Notes: generated by a model not told the origin, from the letters alone. Positions 17,395 through 26,083 are shown, counted from the first letter of the stretch. The stretch: 64,000 bases of DNA from Achromobacter sp. AONIH1 (GCF_002902905.1 NZ_CP026124.1:868001-932000), one strand, 5' to 3'. Program-made: numbers and translations.

Positions 17395-18303
17395 CTAGCG
17401 GATGTGCTTGGCCGCCATGCGGGAACGGGTACGGAAGCGCGGGCTGAACGCGCCCAGCACGAAAACGCGGAACATGTAGGGGACCAGGCCGCCTTCATTC
17501 AGCGCGGCGGGAACTTGATCGCGGTAACGGCCGTAGTGCAGCTCGGTCAGCTCGGCCCAGTGCGCGCGCGAATGCTCGTGATGCGCGGTGTGCAGGCCGA
17601 TGTTGAACAGCAGCGGATTGAGCAGGCCCTCGAAATTGCGCGCATAGCTCAGCGCCGCGCCGCGTCCGGGACCGCCATCGGCGTGCGCGTGCTGCAGGTA
17701 ATTGGTGGCCAGCAGCCAGTGCAGGCCGTGCAGCTGCGGCACGATCACGAACACCAGCGCCTTGGCCGGATTCAGCGCCAGCAGACCCGCCCACAGGCCC
17801 AGCCAGGCGCCGTACTGCGCCATGCAGTAGCGCCAGGCGCCGGGCCAGTGCCGGCGCAGCCGGCCCAGCCAGGTGAAGAACAGCGGATACAGCACCCAGA
17901 CCGCCTGCGCCGGATGGATCAGGTAGCCCCACAGATGATTGGTGTCGCCGCCGAAGCGATAGGTGCGCGCCTGGTCGTCCGGACCGTGCTTGTAGCGATG
18001 GTGGTTGGCCACGTGCGCCGGATAGAACACGAAGGTGGGGTGTCCCTGCAGCAACGTGATCCAGAAATCCGTGGCCCGGTTGGCCCAGCGCCCGCGCCAC
18101 ATGCGCAGGTGCGTGTGGTTGTGGTGGATCACGCCGATGCCCAGCGTGAGAAACAGCATCAGCGCATACAGCGGCCACCAGAAGCCGTGGACCCATTGCC
18201 AGGCCGCCAGCGCAGGCAACGCCGCCAGATAGGCCAGGCTCTGCCAGTCGCGCCGGTTGCGCAGCGTGGGCAGCGAGAAACGCCGGCTACGCGCGTCCGC
18301 CAA
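17395..18303 (-). CDS. Membrane fatty acid desaturase-family protein
   Basis: A 302-residue membrane diiron enzyme with the histidine boxes of the family: H60-H65 ('HHNHTH'), H97-H102 ('HVANHH'), H205/H207 and H238-H244 ('HTAHHEH'). Hydrophobic segments (about 24-58 and 132-196) anchor it in the inner membrane. It would introduce a double bond or hydroxyl into an acyl chain using O2. The start overlaps the end of the sterol-desaturase-type gene by 17 bases. The pattern is closer to alkane-hydroxylase-like desaturases than to phospholipid delta-9 enzymes, but substrate is not predictable. Confidence 0.88.
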   Translation of the reverse strand: MADARSRRFSLPTLRNRRDWQSLAYLAALPALAAWQWVHGFWWPLYALMLFLTLGIGVIHHNHTHLRMWRGRWANRATDFWITLLQGHPTFVFYPAHVANHHRYKHGPDDQARTYRFGGDTNHLWGYLIHPAQAVWVLYPLFFTWLGRLRRHWPGAWRYCMAQYGAWLGLWAGLLALNPAKALVFVIVPQLHGLHWLLATNYLQHAHADGGPGRGAALSYARNFEGLLNPLLFNIGLHTAHHEHSRAHWAELTELHYGRYRDQVPAALNEGGLVPYMFRVFVLGAFSPRFRTRSRMAAKHIR

Positions 18304-19063
18304 GCGACTCTCGCTTCTGGTGAGCCTGCAGCTGCGCCTCGGCCGCGTCGGCCTTCAGCCGGGTGCGGAACAGCCGGTCCATGAAGGTGAACTGGAAACC
18401 ATAGTTGCCGTTGTAGCAGGCATGATGCAGATGGTGCCGGCGGCTGGCGGCGAACCAGTGCGCATAGGACACCTTGGGGAAGAAATCGTAGTTGGCGTGG
18501 CCGATGCAGTTGAAGAACAGGCTGAACAGCGGCACCGAGGCCAGCGACCAGAAGCTGAAGTCGTGCAGCATCATGGGCAGCATGATCACGTTGCCCAGCA
18601 TCAGCGCCTCGATCGGATGGAAGCTGTAGGTCGAGAACGGCGTGGTCACCACCGAGCGGTGATGCGGCAGGTGAAAGCGCCGCAGCGGCCGGGTGTGCAA
18701 CAGGCGGTGGTTGACCCAGAAGTGCACGTCATTCCAGGCCAGCAGGAACAGGATCTCCAGCGTGATCTTCTGCCAGCTGGCGTCCGGATCCAGATGCGCC
18801 CAGCCCAGTTGCAGCAGCCCCCAGGGAAAGACCATGCCGGTGCCGAACAGCAGCACCGACACGCCGGACTGCGCCAGCTCGCGGCGCAGCTGCCCCGGCG
18901 CCAGCGGACGCGGATCCAGCGGGCGCCCGATGCCGAGCGCGGGCAGGATGTGATGCGTCAGCAGCCAGGTGGCAGCGCCGAACAGCAGGTAGATACCGCC
19001 GAAAAACAGCAGCCCCGCCAGCATGACCTGCCAGACGGACAAGGCTTGAAAAGCTTGGGCCAT
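18287..19063 (-). CDS. Sterol desaturase/fatty acid hydroxylase superfamily protein
   Basis: A 258-residue membrane protein with the ERG3/FA-hydroxylase His clusters: H119-H123 ('HRLLH'), H131-H135 ('HLPHH'), H189 and H210-H214 ('HHLHH'), the usual diiron ligands. N-terminal segments at about 10-40 and 66-88 are hydrophobic. The family hydroxylates or desaturates lipids, carotenoids or sterol-like substrates with O2. It is the first gene of the four-gene operon 19063 to 14542, whose other members are a desaturase, a KAS III fusion and an unknown protein, which argues for a dedicated modified-lipid product. Confidence 0.88.
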   Translation of the reverse strand: MAQAFQALSVWQVMLAGLLFFGGIYLLFGAATWLLTHHILPALGIGRPLDPRPLAPGQLRRELAQSGVSVLLFGTGMVFPWGLLQLGWAHLDPDASWQKITLEILFLLAWNDVHFWVNHRLLHTRPLRRFHLPHHRSVVTTPFSTYSFHPIEALMLGNVIMLPMMLHDFSFWSLASVPLFSLFFNCIGHANYDFFPKVSYAHWFAASRRHHLHHACYNGNYGFQFTFMDRLFRTRLKADAAEAQLQAHQKRESLGGRA

Positions 19064-19206
19064 GGAGTTTTTATTTCACCCGGAGAATGGCCGCATCATA
19101 AGCAATCCGTCAGCATCCGGGGGAGGCATGTATTACCAAATGAATCCGAAGCGGACAAAGCCTGCCGGACGCCCCATCCGCGCGGCGGCAGACGCCCGCG
19201 CCGCGC

Positions 19207-20100
19207 TCAACGCGGCGGAAACGCGCGGTCCAGCTCGGCCACCGCCGCCTGCAGGCGGTCCGCCAGCGCGGCGCTGGCCGCCGGCATGGGCGCGCGCAGC
19301 TCATCGGTGAGCAGGCCCTGCCGCGCCAGCTGCGCCTTGACGGGTCCGGGATTGGGTTCGGCGAAGGCCAGCTGGATCATCGGCGCCAGCGCCAGGAACA
19401 GCGCGCGGGCCTGGTCCAGCCGCTGCTCGCGCACGGCGCGGTACAGCGCCACGAACAGGTCGGGCCGGATGTGCGCGGCGGCCGCGATGATGCCGGAACC
19501 GCCCAGGCACAAGGTCGACAGCGTCTGCAAATCCTCGCCCGCCATCACTTGCAGCCGGCCATCGGCGATCAACGCCACGGTCTTTTCCAGCGAGCCGCCG
19601 CAGTCCTTGATGGCGGCGATGTTCGGGTGCGCCGCCAGCTCCAGCAGCGTGGCCGTGTCCAGCGCCGCGCCGGTGCGGTAGGGAATGTCGTACAGCGCCA
19701 GCGGGAAGCGCGAGGCGTCGGCCAGGCAACGGAAATAGGCGGACGCGCCGGCCTGTCCGGGCCGCACGTAGTACGGCGCGGGCGCCAGGATGCCCGCCAG
19801 CGGCCGCGTGCCGAAGGCCGACAGGCGGCGCAGCACATGGCCCTGGTGGTTACCGGCCAGGCCCATCATCACGGGCAGGCCGTCGGCGACGTTCAGCACC
19901 GCGTCCAGCACGGCCAGCTGCTCGGCGTCGTCCAGCGCCGCGGCCTCGCCGGTGCTGCCGCACACGACCAGGCCGTCAACGCCGGCCGCGGCGTAGTGGC
20001 GCACCAGCCGGCGCAGCGCGCCGCCATCGACGGCGCCGCCCGAGAACGGCGTGACCAGGGGAATCCAGATGCCCTGGAACGGGGATGTTTGAGTCGGCAT
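19207..20100 (-). CDS. DapA-family aldolase (dihydrodipicolinate synthase/N-acetylneuraminate lyase type)
   Basis: A 297-residue TIM-barrel class I aldolase. Start MPTQTSPFQGIWIPLVTPF at 20100 has GGAG 10 bases upstream. Motifs: 'VCGSTGEAAALD' (substrate carboxylate loop), 'ALYDIPYRTGAALD' with the conserved Tyr, and 'IAAIKDCGG' with the Schiff-base lysine. The GSTGE in place of GTTGE, and isolation from lysine genes, make a catabolic or alternative aldolase as likely as DapA itself. It is separated by 143 bases from the desaturase operon downstream, and the upstream gap carries striking inverted repeats. Confidence 0.88.
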   Translation of the reverse strand: MPTQTSPFQGIWIPLVTPFSGGAVDGGALRRLVRHYAAAGVDGLVVCGSTGEAAALDDAEQLAVLDAVLNVADGLPVMMGLAGNHQGHVLRRLSAFGTRPLAGILAPAPYYVRPGQAGASAYFRCLADASRFPLALYDIPYRTGAALDTATLLELAAHPNIAAIKDCGGSLEKTVALIADGRLQVMAGEDLQTLSTLCLGGSGIIAAAAHIRPDLFVALYRAVREQRLDQARALFLALAPMIQLAFAEPNPGPVKAQLARQGLLTDELRAPMPAASAALADRLQAAVAELDRAFPPR

Positions 20101-20436
20101 GAGAGAACACTCCTTCGGTATGGACCGTGGTTGGACCGTACAGAAGTGCTCGGGAATGCGCTGGGAGGTCGCGGGCGGCGCCATGCGCCGCCGGGAAGGC
20201 CGCTGTTCCGTCGCCCATCTGACGGAACAGCATGCTCCGGTCAGATGAGCGGCTGTTTTTTGGATTTCAGGCCGGCAGCAGCCAGCGCCACGCACAGGGC
20301 GCGGAACGGGGCAGCGGATTGAATGGCCTGGATCATCATGAATCGGAAAGCGCCGCGCGGCATGCGCGGATGCGGAAATCTACCGGGCGGCAGGCAGGCT
20401 GTCAACGGCGTCGGCCGCCCCCTGCGCAACGGACGC
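20101..20436. other. Regulatory-looking gap upstream of the DapA-family gene
   Basis: This 336-base gap between two minus-strand genes contains a direct repeat TGGACCGT (20121-20128 and 20132-20139, 11 bases apart) and two perfect hairpins at 20174-20192 and 20202-20231. A 62-codon minus frame at 20241-20429 has no recognisable features and is not called. Confidence 0.6.
20174..20231. promoter_or_regulatory. Tandem perfect hairpins upstream of the DapA-family gene
   Basis: GGCGGCGC/GCGCCGCC (loop CAT, 20174-20192) is followed by GCTGTTCCGTC/GACGGAACAGC (8-base loop, 20202-20231). They lie 74-131 bases upstream of the start codon; they could be leader structures or a regulator site. Confidence 0.5.
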
Positions 20437-20928
20437 TCAGCGCAGGCTGGCCAGGAAGATCGCGCACAACGCTTCCATGCCGGCCTGGTCGTCGGCGTCG
20501 AAACGGTCGGGCACCGGGCTGTCCACGTCCCATACGCCGATCAGCTGGCCGTCGCGCACCAGCGGCACCACGATCTCGGAACGCGAAGCCGCGTCGCAGG
20601 CGATGTGGCCGGGAAACGCATGCACGTCCGCCACGCGCTGCGTGCGCCGCTGGCTGGCGGCCGCGCCGCACACGCCGCGATTCAGCGGGATACGCACGCA
20701 GGCCGGCTTGCCCTGGAACGGGCCCAGCACCAGCTCGGTGCCGTCGTAGAGATAGAAGCCCGCCCAGTTCAGCTGCGGCAAGGCCTGGTAGACCAGCGCG
20801 CTCAGGTTGGCGGCGTTGGCGATGCGGTCGTGTTCGCCTTCCAGCAGCGCGCGGGCCTGCGCGGCCAGCTCGGCGTACAGGGCGGGCTTGGAATCGGCGG
20901 AAATCGGGGCGGCTTCAAACATAGGCAA
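20437..20928 (-). CDS. msrC: Free methionine-(R)-sulfoxide reductase (GAF domain)
   Basis: A 163-residue single GAF-domain protein. The three family cysteines are visible in 'GKPACVRIPL', 'RGVCGAAA' and 'HIACDAASRSE', and the binding-pocket blocks 'LNWAGFYLYDGTELVLGPFQG' and 'GVWDVDSPVPDRFD' are intact. It reduces free Met-(R)-sulfoxide with thioredoxin in the cytosol. Length matches E. coli MsrC (YebR). The true start could be M1 or M3. It is divergent from the aminotransferase gene with about 150 bases between. Confidence 0.9.
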   Translation of the reverse strand: MPMFEAAPISADSKPALYAELAAQARALLEGEHDRIANAANLSALVYQALPQLNWAGFYLYDGTELVLGPFQGKPACVRIPLNRGVCGAAASQRRTQRVADVHAFPGHIACDAASRSEIVVPLVRDGQLIGVWDVDSPVPDRFDADDQAGMEALCAIFLASLR

Positions 20929-21078
20929 ATGTAACTGTACAGGCGCTTATCGGTGCAAGTGATTGTAGGGCCCGCCGGCATAAACGGGGCCGGCCCGCGC
21001 GCCTGTGTGACAATAGATTTTCGCCGGCGCCCGTGCCGGCGTCCCTTTCTCAACCCTTCTTGGTCAAGAAGCCCATCC

Positions 21079-22275
21079 ATGGACAAGCCTTTCGAACCTG
21101 CGTTTTCCTTTTCGGAACGCGCTCAGCAGCTCACCAGTTCCGCCATCCGCGAGATCCTCAAGGTCACCGAGCGGCCCGAAGTCATTTCGTTCGCCGGCGG
21201 CCTGCCTGCGCCCGGCGGCTTCCCGGTAGAAGTGGTACGCGCTGCGTTCGACAAGGTCCTGTCCACCAACGGGCGCGCCGCGCTGCAGTACGGCCCGACC
21301 GAAGGCTACGCGCCGCTGCGCAAGTGGGTCGCCGAAGACCTGACCCGCGCCGGCGCCGACGTGTCGCCCGACCAGGTCCTGATCGTGTCCGGCTCGCAGC
21401 AGGCGCTAGACCTGCTGGGCAAGGTGCTGATCGACAAGGACAGCAAGATCCTGGTCGAAGACCCCAGCTACCTGGGCGCGCTGCAATCGTTCAGCCTGTA
21501 CCAGCCCAAGTACGTGCCGGTGCCCACCGATGACGGCGGCCTGATCCCCGAGGCCATCACGCCCGAGCTGGCCAGCGGCGCGCGCTTCCTCTACGCGCTG
21601 CCCAACTTCCAGAACCCCACCGGCCGCACGCTCAACCTGGAACGCCGCATCGCGCTGGTCAAGCGCGCCGCCGAGCTGAACCTGACCATCATCGAAGACG
21701 ATCCCTACGGCGAGCTGCGCTACGCGGGCGAACCGCAGCCGGGCCTCTTGACGCTGGCCGCCGAATACGGCGCCAACGTCATCCGGCTGGGCACGTTCTC
21801 GAAGGTGCTGGCCCCCGGCCTGCGCCTGGGCTTCATCGCCGCCGCGCGCCCCATCATCAACAAGCTGGTGCAAGCCAAGCAGGCGACCGACCTGCACACG
21901 CCCACGCTGACGCAGATGGCCGTGTACGAGATCGTCAAGGACGGCTTCCTGGAAGAGCACCTGCCCAACGTGCGCGAGATCTACCGCGCGCAGGGCAGCT
22001 GCATGCTGGACGCCATCCAGAAGGAATTCCCGGCCAGCGTCAGCTGGACCAAGCCGGAAGGCGGCATGTTCATCTGGGTCACGCTGCCCGAGCACATGGA
22101 CAGCGCCAAGCTGCTGGAAAAGGCCATCGCCCAGAACGTGGCCTTCGTGCCGGGCGCGCCGTTCTACAGCAGCGGCGGCCGTGCCAACACCCTGCGCCTG
22201 AGCTTCGCCACGGTGCCGGAAGACAAGATCCGCACGGGCATCGCCATTCTCGGCAAGATCCTGAAAGAAGGGTAG
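21079..22275 (+). CDS. PLP-dependent aminotransferase, class I/II (LysN/ARO8-like)
   Basis: A 398-residue fold-type I aminotransferase. Start MDKPFEPAFSFSERAQQL is typical of this subgroup; the 42-residue upstream extension is not. 'VISFAGGLPAPGGFPVE' near the N-terminus, 'QYGPTEGYAPLRKWVAEDL', 'ALPNFQNPTGRTL' (PLP-binding Asn) and 'RLGTFSKVLAPGLRLGF' (Schiff-base Lys) are all present. Members include 2-aminoadipate and aromatic aminotransferases and valine-pyruvate types; the amino acid is not decidable. Its stop is followed directly by the stop-abutting repeat. Confidence 0.92.
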   Translation: MDKPFEPAFSFSERAQQLTSSAIREILKVTERPEVISFAGGLPAPGGFPVEVVRAAFDKVLSTNGRAALQYGPTEGYAPLRKWVAEDLTRAGADVSPDQVLIVSGSQQALDLLGKVLIDKDSKILVEDPSYLGALQSFSLYQPKYVPVPTDDGGLIPEAITPELASGARFLYALPNFQNPTGRTLNLERRIALVKRAAELNLTIIEDDPYGELRYAGEPQPGLLTLAAEYGANVIRLGTFSKVLAPGLRLGFIAAARPIINKLVQAKQATDLHTPTLTQMAVYEIVKDGFLEEHLPNVREIYRAQGSCMLDAIQKEFPASVSWTKPEGGMFIWVTLPEHMDSAKLLEKAIAQNVAFVPGAPFYSSGGRANTLRLSFATVPEDKIRTGIAILGKILKEG

Positions 22276-22350
22276 GCCCACCCCCGAGGCGCCTACGGCG
22301 CTTCCCCCTCAAGGGGGCGCCGCTACGGACCGGCGGAGCCGGATCCGTGC
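22276..22350 (+). repeat. Stop-abutting intergenic repeat, copy 2 (after aminotransferase)
   Basis: It begins right after the TAG: GCCCACCCCCGAGGCGCC, GGCGCTTCCCCCTCAAGGGG, then CGGACCGGCGGAGCCGG and ATCCG. It aligns over its length with the copies at 9838-9908 (reverse) and 44611-44682. Confidence 0.85.
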
Positions 22351-22489
22351 GGCCTGGATCTTGGGCAGCACCTGTTGCATGCAACGTGGCTGCCTCGACT
22401 CCAGGGCTACGCGGCATCGAAGTCACGGCCGGGCAGGATGCCCGGCCGTTGTTGTTTTATGCTGTCGGTTTTCTCCCTTCCTCAAGTCC

Positions 22490-23422
22490 GTGACAGTGAG
22501 CGCCTCGCCCCAATCCCCCGTCGACCTCAGCGACATCGTCTTCACCGACTGGGTCGAACGCTGGCTGCCCAAGTCCTGGCGTCCCTATGCCCGCCTGTGC
22601 CGGCTGGACCGGCCCATCGGCACCTGGCTGACGCTGCTGCCGTGCATCGCCGCGCTGGTCCAGGCCGCGGGCGGGCTGCCTGACCTGCAACGGCTGATCG
22701 TGTTCTCGCTGGGCGCGCTGCTGATGCGCGGCATCGGCTGCACGGTCAACGACATGTGCGACCGCAACTTCGATAAGCACGTCGAGCGCACGCGCTTTCG
22801 CCCCCTGACCAGCGGGCAGCTGAGCATGCGCCAGGCGGTGGCGTTCCTGATCGGCCAGCTGCTGGTCTGCGGCTCGCTGCTGTTCTTCCTGAACGACATG
22901 AGCCGCTGGCTGGCGGTGGCCGTGCTGCCCTTCGTCTTCGTCTATCCGCTGTGCAAGCGCGTGACCTACTGGCCGCAGGTGGTGCTGGGCATTTGCTTCA
23001 ACTGGGGCATGCTGATGGCCTGGTCCGACACGCAGAACCACCTGCCGCTGGCCGCCGTGGCCATGTGGCTGGGCGCGGTGCTGTGGCAGGTCGGCTACGA
23101 CAGCATCTACGCCTACGTGGATGTGCGCGACGACCGCAGCCTGGGCCTGCATTCCACCGCCATGCGTTTCGGCGACCAGGGCAAGCTGTGGATCGGCGGC
23201 TTCTACCTGGCCACCGTGGCGCTGTGGGCCTGGGGCGGCTACGCCATCGGCATGTCCTGGGCCTATTACGTCGGCATCGCCGCCGTGGCCCTGCACCTGG
23301 CCTGGCAGCTCAAGGTCTTCGACATCCAGCACCCCGCCCGCAACTTCCGCCTGTTCCGCGCCAACCTGTGGCTGGGCGCGCTGTTGATCGCGGCCGCGCT
23401 GGCGGGCACCTTGATCCGCTGA
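22490..23422 (+). CDS. ubiA: 4-hydroxybenzoate polyprenyltransferase
   Basis: A polytopic protein of about 310 residues from GTG 22490 (GTG 22496 is equally possible); the open frame reaches back to 22361 but the N-terminal part there has no family character. Both aspartate motifs of the UbiA family are present: 'NDMCDRNFDKHVERTRFRPL' (NDxxDxxxD) and 'YVDVRDDRSLGLHST'. It prenylates 4-hydroxybenzoate in the inner membrane, the second step of ubiquinone synthesis. It stands alone here, with the repeat element between it and the aminotransferase. Confidence 0.95.
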   Translation: MTVSASPQSPVDLSDIVFTDWVERWLPKSWRPYARLCRLDRPIGTWLTLLPCIAALVQAAGGLPDLQRLIVFSLGALLMRGIGCTVNDMCDRNFDKHVERTRFRPLTSGQLSMRQAVAFLIGQLLVCGSLLFFLNDMSRWLAVAVLPFVFVYPLCKRVTYWPQVVLGICFNWGMLMAWSDTQNHLPLAAVAMWLGAVLWQVGYDSIYAYVDVRDDRSLGLHSTAMRFGDQGKLWIGGFYLATVALWAWGGYAIGMSWAYYVGIAAVALHLAWQLKVFDIQHPARNFRLFRANLWLGALLIAAALAGTLIR

Positions 23423-23530
23423 GCAATCAGCATCGTCTGAAATCGCGGCCGGCTTTGCGCCGGGCACATTGCCCGGCGCCTCGCGCCGCGCGATGATGAA
23501 AGCTCCTTCGATCATCCAGGAGTTTTCCGC

Positions 23531-23929
23531 ATGCGTGCCCTGTTCCCTACGCTCATGACGGCCGCCGCCCTTGCCCTGCTGGCCACGGGCCCCGCCCAGG
23601 CGGCCGACTGCTCGGCCGCGCGTGGCTGCGCCGCCAAGTTCTGCCAGATCGAAAACGACATCGCGCAGGCCCAGGCGCACGGCAACAGCCGCCAGGAAGC
23701 CGGCCTGCGCCGCGCGCTGGCCGAAGCCAAGGCGCACTGCACCGATAGCCGCCTGCAGAACCAGCGCGAAGCCGACGTGCGCGAGAAACAGAACAAGGTC
23801 GCCGAACGCGAAGGCGAACTCAAGCAGGCTCGCGCCAAGGGCAAGCCGGAAAAGATCGACAAGGCCCAGCGCAAGCTGGACGAAGCGCGCGCCGAATACG
23901 ACGCCGCACTGGCCGACCTGAACCGCTGA
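23531..23929 (+). CDS. DUF1090 family periplasmic protein (YqjC-like)
   Basis: A 132-residue protein with a clear Sec signal peptide (cleavage near 'AQAADC', about residue 24). The mature part has the DUF1090 pattern 'CSAARGCAAKFCQIENDIAQAQAHGN', with further Cys in 'KAHCTDSRL', followed by a charged coiled-coil-like helix ('READVREKQNKVAEREGELKQ' region, residues about 75-132). Role unknown; E. coli YqjC is a stress-associated periplasmic protein. An AGGAG motif precedes the ATG. Confidence 0.88.
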   Translation: MRALFPTLMTAAALALLATGPAQAADCSAARGCAAKFCQIENDIAQAQAHGNSRQEAGLRRALAEAKAHCTDSRLQNQREADVREKQNKVAEREGELKQARAKGKPEKIDKAQRKLDEARAEYDAALADLNR

Positions 23930-24358
23930 ACCCGACTGCGCGCAGCGCTTGGCGCCGGCCGGTATTGCCGGTCGGCGCCGCATGGCTGCCGCGGCGCCCG
24001 CGCCAGCATTGGCGGCAAGAGGCAAGGCGGCGCTGAACGCGCCGACCGTCGCGCCAGCTTGAAGCCTGCCGGCGGTCATCCAGCCGCCCGCCCCCATCCC
24101 TGCGTTCCAACACGACAGAGGCCCGCCCGGCATCGCGGATCCCTTACGTGTCATTCATTGGAAATATCGCCACCTATGGATCCATTTGGTGAAATCTATC
24201 TTCATTAGTACAGATTTTGGAAAGATGTTTTCAGGGAATCAGGGTTTATCCGGGGAGACATTGAGCACAGAATGCATCTCATCGGGACACAGCAAGCGAA
24301 CCCCCCGCAATCAGGCCCGAGGTTCGGATCCCAAGCTCAAGACAAATGGAGGTCTGCT
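23930..24358. other. Intergenic region upstream of a DUF4148 gene
   Basis: In this 429-base gap the first 200 bases are GC-rich with no recognised gene, while 24140-24260 is clearly AT-rich and is the probable promoter region of the DUF4148 gene. No operator palindrome like those near 32490 was found in it. Confidence 0.5.
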
Positions 24359-24742
24359 ATGAAAACCCTTGCTACCGCTTTGATGCTGTCCATGTCCGTC
24401 ATCGCCGCCGGCGCCCAAGCCGCTGAAACGGGCCCGTCGCGCGCCCAGGTCCAGGCCGAGCTGCAACAAGCCAAGGTCTCGGGTCAATACACCTTCGGCG
24501 AAGAAGGCTACCCCGCCCCCATCGCCCAGGCATCGAGCCTGAGCTCGCAGCAAGTGCAAGCCCAGCTGGCTGAAGCCAAGACCGCCGGCGTCGTCACCTT
24601 CGGCAACCTGGACTACCCGCCCGTCGCTCAATCGCACGCCAGCACGCTGAGCCGCGCCGAAGTCCAGAACGAACTGGCCCAAGCCAAGACGGCCGGCCTG
24701 GTGACCTACGGCAACCTGGACTACCCGCCCCTGGGCAGCTGA
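24359..24742 (+). CDS. DUF4148 family secreted protein with three repeats
   Basis: A 127-residue protein; start ATG 24359 has a perfect GGAGGT 5 bases upstream. A signal peptide (cleavage after 'GAQA', about residue 21) precedes three imperfect repeats of about 33 residues, each with 'SRAQVQxEL..AK.xG..xFGxxxYP' pattern ('EEGYPAPIAQ', 'NLDYPPVAQS', 'NLDYPPLGS'). Family function is unknown; members are abundant in Burkholderiales and usually periplasmic. It is followed by a strong terminator, so it is a single-gene transcript. Two shorter paralogs lie at 32139 and 32524. Confidence 0.9.
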   Translation: MKTLATALMLSMSVIAAGAQAAETGPSRAQVQAELQQAKVSGQYTFGEEGYPAPIAQASSLSSQQVQAQLAEAKTAGVVTFGNLDYPPVAQSHASTLSRAEVQNELAQAKTAGLVTYGNLDYPPLGS

Positions 24743-24795
24743 TCCAACCGCCGCGCGTCGGACCTTCCCTCACGGGTCCGGCCCAGGCGCAGCGA

Positions 24796-24830
24796 AGCCC
24801 TTCCGCCGCAAGGCGGAAGGGCTTTTTTTT
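24796..24830 (+). terminator. Intrinsic terminator after the DUF4148 gene
   Basis: A 12-bp perfect stem (AGCCCTTCCGCC / GGCGGAAGGGCT) with GCAA loop is followed by a run of eight T. Confidence 0.95.
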
Positions 24831-24964
24831 GTCGATTTGATGTCTGATTTCGTCGAAACAACGTTACATATAGCCGTTACGGCGTTTTGTGCTCTACAAA
24901 TCGACAGCCCCCAGGCATAGCATGAGGCCATCCCAACCCGCTCCCTATCCGCAGGAGACGCCTC

Positions 24965-26083
24965 ATGTCCACCGCCACCAAACCCGTCCTGTTGCTGGGC
25001 GCCGGAAAAATCGGTTTCGCCATCGCCCTGATGCTGGAACGCAGCGGCGACTATTCGGTCCTGGTGACCGACCAGGATCCGGCCCGGCTCGCCGCCGTGG
25101 CCGAACTGGGCTGTGAAACCCGGTTGATCCCGGATGACGACGCGCTGGCGCGCGCCATCGAAGGCCGCCATGCGGTGCTCAACGCCTTGCCTTTCCACCG
25201 CGCGATCGCGGTCGCGGGCCTGTGCGCCAAGGCCGGCGTGCACTATTTCGACCTGACCGAGGACGTAGCCAGCACCCACGCCATCCAGGCGCTGGCGGCC
25301 GACGCGCGCAGCGTGCTCATGCCGCAATGCGGCCTGGCGCCCGGCTTCATCGGCATCGTCGGCAACGCGCTGGCGCGCCGCTTCGACACGCTGCTGGACC
25401 TGCGCATGCGCGTGGGCGCGCTGCCGCGCTATCCGTCCAACAGCCTGCGCTACAACCTGACGTGGAGCACGGAAGGGCTGATCAACGAATACTGCAATCC
25501 CTGCGAGGCCATCGTCGACGGCCAGCTCAGCAGCGTGCCCGCGCTGGAAGGCTATGAGACCTTCGCGCTGGACGGCGTCGAGTACGAAGCCTTCAACACC
25601 TCCGGCGGACTGGGCACCCTGCCCGCCACCCTGCTGGGCCGCGCGCGCAACGTGGACTACAAGTCGGTGCGCTACCCGGGCCACTGCAATCTGATGAAGC
25701 TGCTGCTCAACGACCTGCGGCTGCGCGACCGGCGCGACCTGCTCAAGGACATCTTCGAGACCGCCATCCCCACCACCGAGCAGGACGTGATCGTGATCCT
25801 GGCCTCGGCCAGCGGCCACCGCCACGGCCGGCTGGAAGAAGAGTCGTATCCGATCCGCGTGTTCGGCGCCGATGTGGACGGCCACCGGCTCAGCGCCATC
25901 CAGCTCTCGACCGCCGCCGGCATCTGCGCGGCGTTGGACCTGGTGACGCAGGGCGCGCTGCCGCAACGCGGTTTTGTCGGGCAGGAGATGATCGCGCTGG
26001 AGAACCTGCTGCAGAACCGCTTTGGCCGCGTCTATGCCGGCAAGCCCCTGGCCCTGGACAGCGCGGTATTGAACGACCGCTGA
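24965..26083 (+). CDS. Saccharopine dehydrogenase-family oxidoreductase
   Basis: A 372-residue protein with an N-terminal Rossmann domain ('VLLLGAGKIGFAIALML', residues about 8-24; acidic 'VTDQDPARL' after strand 2) and the C-terminal dimer/substrate domain of the Lys9/saccharopine reductase family ('MPQCGLAPGFIGIVGNALA', 'YNLTWSTEGLINEY'). Members are NAD(P) enzymes of lysine metabolism, including lysine 6-dehydrogenase-like proteins of similar length. AGGAGAC sits 7 bases before the ATG. It is convergent with the glcC gene. Exact substrate uncertain. Confidence 0.85.
   Translation: MSTATKPVLLLGAGKIGFAIALMLERSGDYSVLVTDQDPARLAAVAELGCETRLIPDDDALARAIEGRHAVLNALPFHRAIAVAGLCAKAGVHYFDLTEDVASTHAIQALAADARSVLMPQCGLAPGFIGIVGNALARRFDTLLDLRMRVGALPRYPSNSLRYNLTWSTEGLINEYCNPCEAIVDGQLSSVPALEGYETFALDGVEYEAFNTSGGLGTLPATLLGRARNVDYKSVRYPGHCNLMKLLLNDLRLRDRRDLLKDIFETAIPTTEQDVIVILASASGHRHGRLEEESYPIRVFGADVDGHRLSAIQLSTAAGICAALDLVTQGALPQRGFVGQEMIALENLLQNRFGRVYAGKPLALDSAVLNDR

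Noticed and set aside
20241..20429. 62-codon minus frame in the gap before the DapA-family gene
   Set aside because: No ribosome site or family pattern; overlaps a region better explained as regulatory.
22457..24154. 565-codon minus-strand frame opposite ubiA and the DUF1090 gene
   Set aside because: Opposite two recognisable genes; no domain or signal of its own.
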